This document shows positions 60,909 to 64,000 of a stretch of DNA of 64,000 nt, in pieces. The notes beneath the pieces are model-generated. The model had not been told where the DNA came from and made no database searches. It saw nothing but the letters and a program-made list of their open reading frames with translations. Source of the stretch: Citrobacter sp. RHB25-C09 (GTDB lineage Bacteria; Pseudomonadota; Gammaproteobacteria; Enterobacterales; Enterobacteriaceae); assembly GCF_013836145.1 (NCBI RefSeq), contig NZ_CP057483.1:3782001-3846000 (forward strand), written 5' to 3'. Numbering within the stretch: position 1 is the first letter of the stretch; every line of letters begins with the position of its first letter. A program made the translations under genes and the position numbers.

Positions 60909-61334
60909 TCACTCCACCAGCAATAATTTATAAAGCGGTTGATTCTCTTCAACCAAATCGGCAAGCGTGTAGTTGTCCAACTCCGTCAGAAAACTATGCA
61001 CGGCCTTAGAAAGCGCCTGTTTTAGTCGACAGGCAGGGGTGATATGGCAAAACTCGCTGCTACAATTCACCAGCGACAGCGGTTCGAGTTCACGCACCAC
61101 GTCGCCGATACGAATCGTATTGGCCGCTTTGCCTAAACGGATCCCGCCGTTTTTTCCCCGGATGGCAGTAACGAAGCCCGTCCGGCTAAGTTGATTGATT
61201 ATTTTGACCATATGATTACGGGATACGCCGTAGACTTCTGTCACCTCAGAAATACTGGTCAGGCGTCCTTCCGGTAGCGACGCCATATAGATTAGCGCAC
61301 GTAATCCGTAATCAGTGAAACTCGTTAACTGCAC
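60909..61334 (-). CDS. nsrR: Nitric-oxide-sensing repressor NsrR
   Basis: 141 residues, Rrf2 family. The winged helix (about 1-75) has TSISEVTEVYGVSRNHMVKI. The three [2Fe-2S] ligand cysteines C91, C96 and C102 are in NCSSEFCHITPACRL. NO disrupts the cluster and relieves repression. One clear target, ytfE, is in this window. First gene of nsrR-rnr. Confidence 0.97.
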   Translation of the reverse strand: MQLTSFTDYGLRALIYMASLPEGRLTSISEVTEVYGVSRNHMVKIINQLSRTGFVTAIRGKNGGIRLGKAANTIRIGDVVRELEPLSLVNCSSEFCHITPACRLKQALSKAVHSFLTELDNYTLADLVEENQPLYKLLLVE

Positions 61335-61461
61335 ATCAACCTCAAGGGAAAGGGGGAAACGAAATACAACTTATTTATATTGATGATAAACCAGCCACTA
61401 GCCAGGTCGCTAATTTATTTCAATGCGGGAAGGAAAAAAGCGAGGAGTTTGTGTTAAACGA

Positions 61462-61529
61462 AGCCGGATGACAGCAAATAATGCCTTATCCGGCTAACAA
61501 GCCCGATGAGTATAGCACCACCGGGCATC
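61462..61529. repeat. BIME between purA and nsrR
   Basis: AGCCGGATGACAG to CTTATCCGGCT, then a decayed inverted unit ending CACCGGGCA. It lies 10 bases beyond the purA stop and upstream of nsrR. The gap 61335-61538 also holds the nsrR promoter, with AACCTCAAGG (rightward) near its start. Confidence 0.75.
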
Positions 61530-61538
61530 AATGACGAC

Positions 61539-62837
61539 TTATGCGTCGAACGGGTCGCGCAGAATCATCGTTTCAGTGCGGTCTGGGCCGGTAGAAATAA
61601 TATCAATCGGTACACCGGTCAGTTCTTCAATACGCTTAATGTAGTTCAGCGCTGCCTGCGGTAAGCCGCTACGTTCTTTCACGCCAAAGGTAGACTCTGT
61701 CCAGCCCGGCATGGTTTCGTAGATTGGCTCGATACCTTTCCAGTCGTCAGCTGCCAGCGGCGTTGTGGTCACTTCACGGCCGTCCGGCATGCGATAAGCG
61801 ACACAGATTTTCACCTCTTTCAAACCGTCCAGTACGTCCAGTTTGGTCAGGCAGAAGCCAGACAAGGAGTTGATCTGCACCGCACGACGCACAGCAACGG
61901 AGTCCAGCCAGCCGGTACGACGACGACGACCAGTGGTCGCACCGTATTCGTTACCCTGCTTGCACAGGAACTCACCGATATCATCAAACAGCTCAGTCGG
62001 GAACGGACCCGCGCCCACGCGAGTGGAGTAAGCTTTGATGATACCCAGAACGTAATCCACATAACGCGGACCCAGGCCAGAGCCGGTCGCCACGCCACCT
62101 GCGGTGGTGTTTGAGGAAGTTACGTACGGATAAGTACCGTGGTCGATATCCAGCAGCGTACCCTGCGCACCTTCAAACATGACGAAATCGCCACGCTTAC
62201 GCGCCTGGTCAAGCAGATCGGAAACATCAACAACCATAGCAGTCAGGATGTCGGCAATCGCCATGACATCGTCCAGCACTTTCTGGTAGTCAACAGCTTC
62301 CACTTTGTAGAAGTTAACCAGCTGGAAGTTGTGATACTCCATCACTTCTTTCAGTTTTTCAGCGAAGGTAGCTTTGTCGAACAGATCGCCAACACGCAGG
62401 CCGCGACGAGCCACTTTGTCTTCGTATGCAGGCCCGATACCACGTCCAGTGGTGCCGATGGCTTTCGCGCCGCGCGCTTTCTCACGTGCGTTATCCAACG
62501 CAACATGGTAATCGAGGATCAGCGGACACGCTTCGGACAGCAGCAGACGCTCACGGACAGGGATACCACGGTCTTCCAGTCCTTTCATCTCTTTCATCAG
62601 CGCAGCAGGCGACAGCACAACGCCGTTACCGATGATGCTGGTGACGTTTTCGCGCAGAATACCTGATGGAATAAGATGGAGGACGGTTTTTTCACCGTTG
62701 ATTACGAGAGTATGGCCCGCGTTGTGTCCGCCCTGATAGCGCACAACATATTTAGCCCGTTCAGTCAGAAGATCGACGATCTTTCCTTTACCTTCGTCAC
62801 CCCATTGGGTGCCCAGTACGACGACGTTGTTACCCAT
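61539..62837 (-). CDS. purA: Adenylosuccinate synthetase
   Basis: 432 residues, the K-12 length (MGNNVVVLGTQWGDEGKGKI). GTP-binding P-loop GDEGKGK at 13-19, active-site NAGHTLVING, and the catalytic lysine/aspartate region GTTGRGIGPAYEDK. It makes adenylosuccinate from IMP and aspartate. A PurR-like box precedes the gene. Confidence 0.98.
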   Translation of the reverse strand: MGNNVVVLGTQWGDEGKGKIVDLLTERAKYVVRYQGGHNAGHTLVINGEKTVLHLIPSGILRENVTSIIGNGVVLSPAALMKEMKGLEDRGIPVRERLLLSEACPLILDYHVALDNAREKARGAKAIGTTGRGIGPAYEDKVARRGLRVGDLFDKATFAEKLKEVMEYHNFQLVNFYKVEAVDYQKVLDDVMAIADILTAMVVDVSDLLDQARKRGDFVMFEGAQGTLLDIDHGTYPYVTSSNTTAGGVATGSGLGPRYVDYVLGIIKAYSTRVGAGPFPTELFDDIGEFLCKQGNEYGATTGRRRRTGWLDSVAVRRAVQINSLSGFCLTKLDVLDGLKEVKICVAYRMPDGREVTTTPLAADDWKGIEPIYETMPGWTESTFGVKERSGLPQAALNYIKRIEELTGVPIDIISTGPDRTETMILRDPFDA

Positions 62838-62843
62838 TTTTCA

Positions 62844-62859
62844 AAATCACCGTTTGCTT
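62844..62859 (-). promoter_or_regulatory. PurR-like box before purA
   Basis: On the minus strand AAGCAAACGGTGATTT matches the PurR consensus ANGCAAACGNTTNCNT except at two 3' positions. It begins 7 bases before the purA ATG. A TAGAAT hexamer upstream could be the -10 box. Confidence 0.55.
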
Positions 62860-62940
62860 AAAAATGGATTCTACCATCGCTTTTTCAGATATACAGCAGT
62901 TTTTACATGCAAAAACCCGCTAATTTTGCACACTATTTAA

Positions 62941-63138
62941 TCAGCCAATCGTTTTCCTCAACATGTAGTAGACCACAACGCCCGCAACCACAAGTCCGCC
63001 GCCAAAACGACGCAATGTATTTTCCGGCAACAAGGTCATGGCGGTGATCATCTTCTTCCACGCTCGCGGATAGAGCATCGGTCCTAAGCCTTCCAGTACT
63101 AACACCAGAGCCAGCGCCAACCAGATTGTTGAGTTCAT
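62941..63138 (-). CDS. yjeT: DUF2065 membrane protein YjeT
   Basis: 65 residues (MNSTIWLALALVLVLEGLGP), two predicted membrane helices (about 4-22 and 44-61). DUF2065 family; function unknown. It lies after hflC in the conserved order hflK-hflC-yjeT-purA. Confidence 0.93.
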   Translation of the reverse strand: MNSTIWLALALVLVLEGLGPMLYPRAWKKMITAMTLLPENTLRRFGGGLVVAGVVVYYMLRKTIG

Positions 63139-63157
63139 TAGATGTCCTTATAAAAAG

Positions 63158-63192
63158 AAAACCACCGCATCCCGGAAGATGCTGGTGGTTTT
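63158..63192 (-). terminator. Terminator of the hflX-hflK-hflC operon
   Basis: AAAACCACCGCAT pairs with ATGCTGGTGGTTTT with one bulge; on the minus strand it is followed by CTTTTT. It lies 24 bases past the hflC stop. Confidence 0.88.
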
Positions 63193-63216
63193 ACTCACTG
63201 AAAACCGCAGGAGAGA

Positions 63217-64000
63217 TTATCGCGTTGCGGTACTCGGTGTCTTCATGTAGCGGAAGAAATCACTGTCCGGGCTCATCACCATGACGTCCTGGTTTCCTTC
63301 AAAGCTCTTCTCGTAAGCACGCAGGCTACGGATGAAGGCATAGAAGTCAGGATCCTGGCTGAACGCATCGGCAAACAGTTTCGCTGCTTCAGCATCGCCT
63401 TCACCGCGCATGATGCGTCCCTGACGCTCAGCTTCCGCCAGCGTTTTGGTCACTTCATAGTCGGCTGTCGCGCGCAGTTTTTCGGCCTCTTCCTGACCCT
63501 GCGAACGGTGACGACGGGCTACAGCTTCACGCTCTGCGCGCATACGGTTGTAGATCGCTTCAGAGACTTCCGTCGGCAGGTTGATTTGCTTGATCCGCAC
63601 ATCCACCACTTCGATCCCCAACGCCGCCATACTGTTCGGGTTGATGACAGCAACTTTGCCATTGGTTTCAGCCTGAACACGTTCTGCGGCTTCCGCAATG
63701 GCGCTATCCGCCGCTGGCGTTGCCACTTCGTCTTCAGTGCCTGCAGAACCGGAGTTCAGTGCGTCGCGAACTTCCAGCGTCAGACGACCACGGGAGTCGG
63801 TCACAATGTCTTTCACATCCAGACGACCAATCTCAGAACGCAGACGGTCCGAGAATTTACGTTTCAGCAGCACTTCCGCCTGAGAAACATCGCCACCGCC
63901 TGTCGCCAGGTAGTAACGGCTGAAGTCGCTGATACGCCACTTGATATAGGAATCAACAATCAGGTCTTTTTTCTCTTTGGTGACAAAGCGATCGGCCTGG
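63217..64000 (-). CDS. hflC: FtsH modulator HflC (5' part missing)
   Basis: The last 261 codons or so of about 334; the N-terminus lies beyond the right edge. Visible parts: QADRFVTKEKKDLIVDSYIK at the edge, the SPFH/prohibitin domain, coiled-coil REAVARRHRSQGQEEAEKL and the C-terminus FFRYMKTPSTATR. HflC and HflK form a large cage around the FtsH protease in the inner membrane and limit its access to substrates. A shorter frame from 63873 is not the true start. Confidence 0.97.
   Translation of the reverse strand, partial: QADRFVTKEKKDLIVDSYIKWRISDFSRYYLATGGGDVSQAEVLLKRKFSDRLRSEIGRLDVKDIVTDSRGRLTLEVRDALNSGSAGTEDEVATPAADSAIAEAAERVQAETNGKVAVINPNSMAALGIEVVDVRIKQINLPTEVSEAIYNRMRAEREAVARRHRSQGQEEAEKLRATADYEVTKTLAEAERQGRIMRGEGDAEAAKLFADAFSQDPDFYAFIRSLRAYEKSFEGNQDVMVMSPDSDFFRYMKTPSTATR

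Overview
The window is a stretch of enterobacterial chromosome. Gene order from cybC to hflC follows the E. coli K-12 and Salmonella backbone closely, and most proteins agree with the K-12 families along their whole length. REP/BIME elements of the E. coli/Salmonella/Citrobacter type lie at many gene ends. An intact cybC, the ulaG-ulaR/ulaABCDEF locus and several insertions absent from K-12 suggest Citrobacter or a close relative. That species call is an inference. I see no tRNA, rRNA, insertion sequence, prophage or CRISPR.

Layout. 1-406: end of a PRD-domain/SFCGS operon behind a palindrome and a CRP site. 753-5883: cybC, pmbA, yjgA, mpl, fbp. 5943-7055: a chemoreceptor without a periplasmic sensor domain. 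7119-11749: the galactofuranose ABC importer ytfQRT-yjfF, with a GalR-like operator upstream. 12058-12585: ppa. 12655-14166: an AT-rich accessory pair, an Hcp protein fused to a putative HExxH metallopeptidase toxin plus a zinc-ribbon protein that is probably its immunity partner. In K-12 the chpSB toxin-antitoxin occupies this interval. 14422-20278: ytfP, tamB, tamA. 20493-26928: msrA, ytfL behind a long structured leader, ytfK, ytfJ, cysQ, cpdB. 26998-31005: ytfH (qorR), qorB, an araC-family gene, ytfF and ytfE with an NsrR site. 31097-35311: cycA, fklB, ytfB and a second EamA exporter. 35455-36894: rplI, rpsR, priB, rpsF with the S6:S18 leader. 37229-44366: yjfY and the ascorbate regulon. 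44363-52903: yjfP, bsmA, yjfN, aidB and the envelope-stress-type operon yjfI-J-(K+ channel)-K-L-M-C. 53029-53760: rlmB. 53902-58221: an inserted operon with a Tau/Ssu-type ABC importer, an Asp/Glu-type racemase and a D-cysteine desulfhydrase/CuyA-like PLP enzyme. 58432-64000: rnr, nsrR, purA, yjeT and the 3' part of hflC.

Several modules are linked. NsrR is encoded at the right end, and its clear target site lies before ytfE about 31 kb away. The ula genes turn ascorbate into a pentulose phosphate, and four copies of a TGATT-N5-TGATT-like motif lie between the divergent ulaA and ulaG. TamA and TamB are translationally coupled. The inserted five-gene operon reads as import and breakdown of a small sulfur-containing or D-amino acid, with cysteate as one candidate. 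Accessory material sits at four places (1-406, 5943-7055, 12655-14166, 53902-58221) in an otherwise syntenic backbone.
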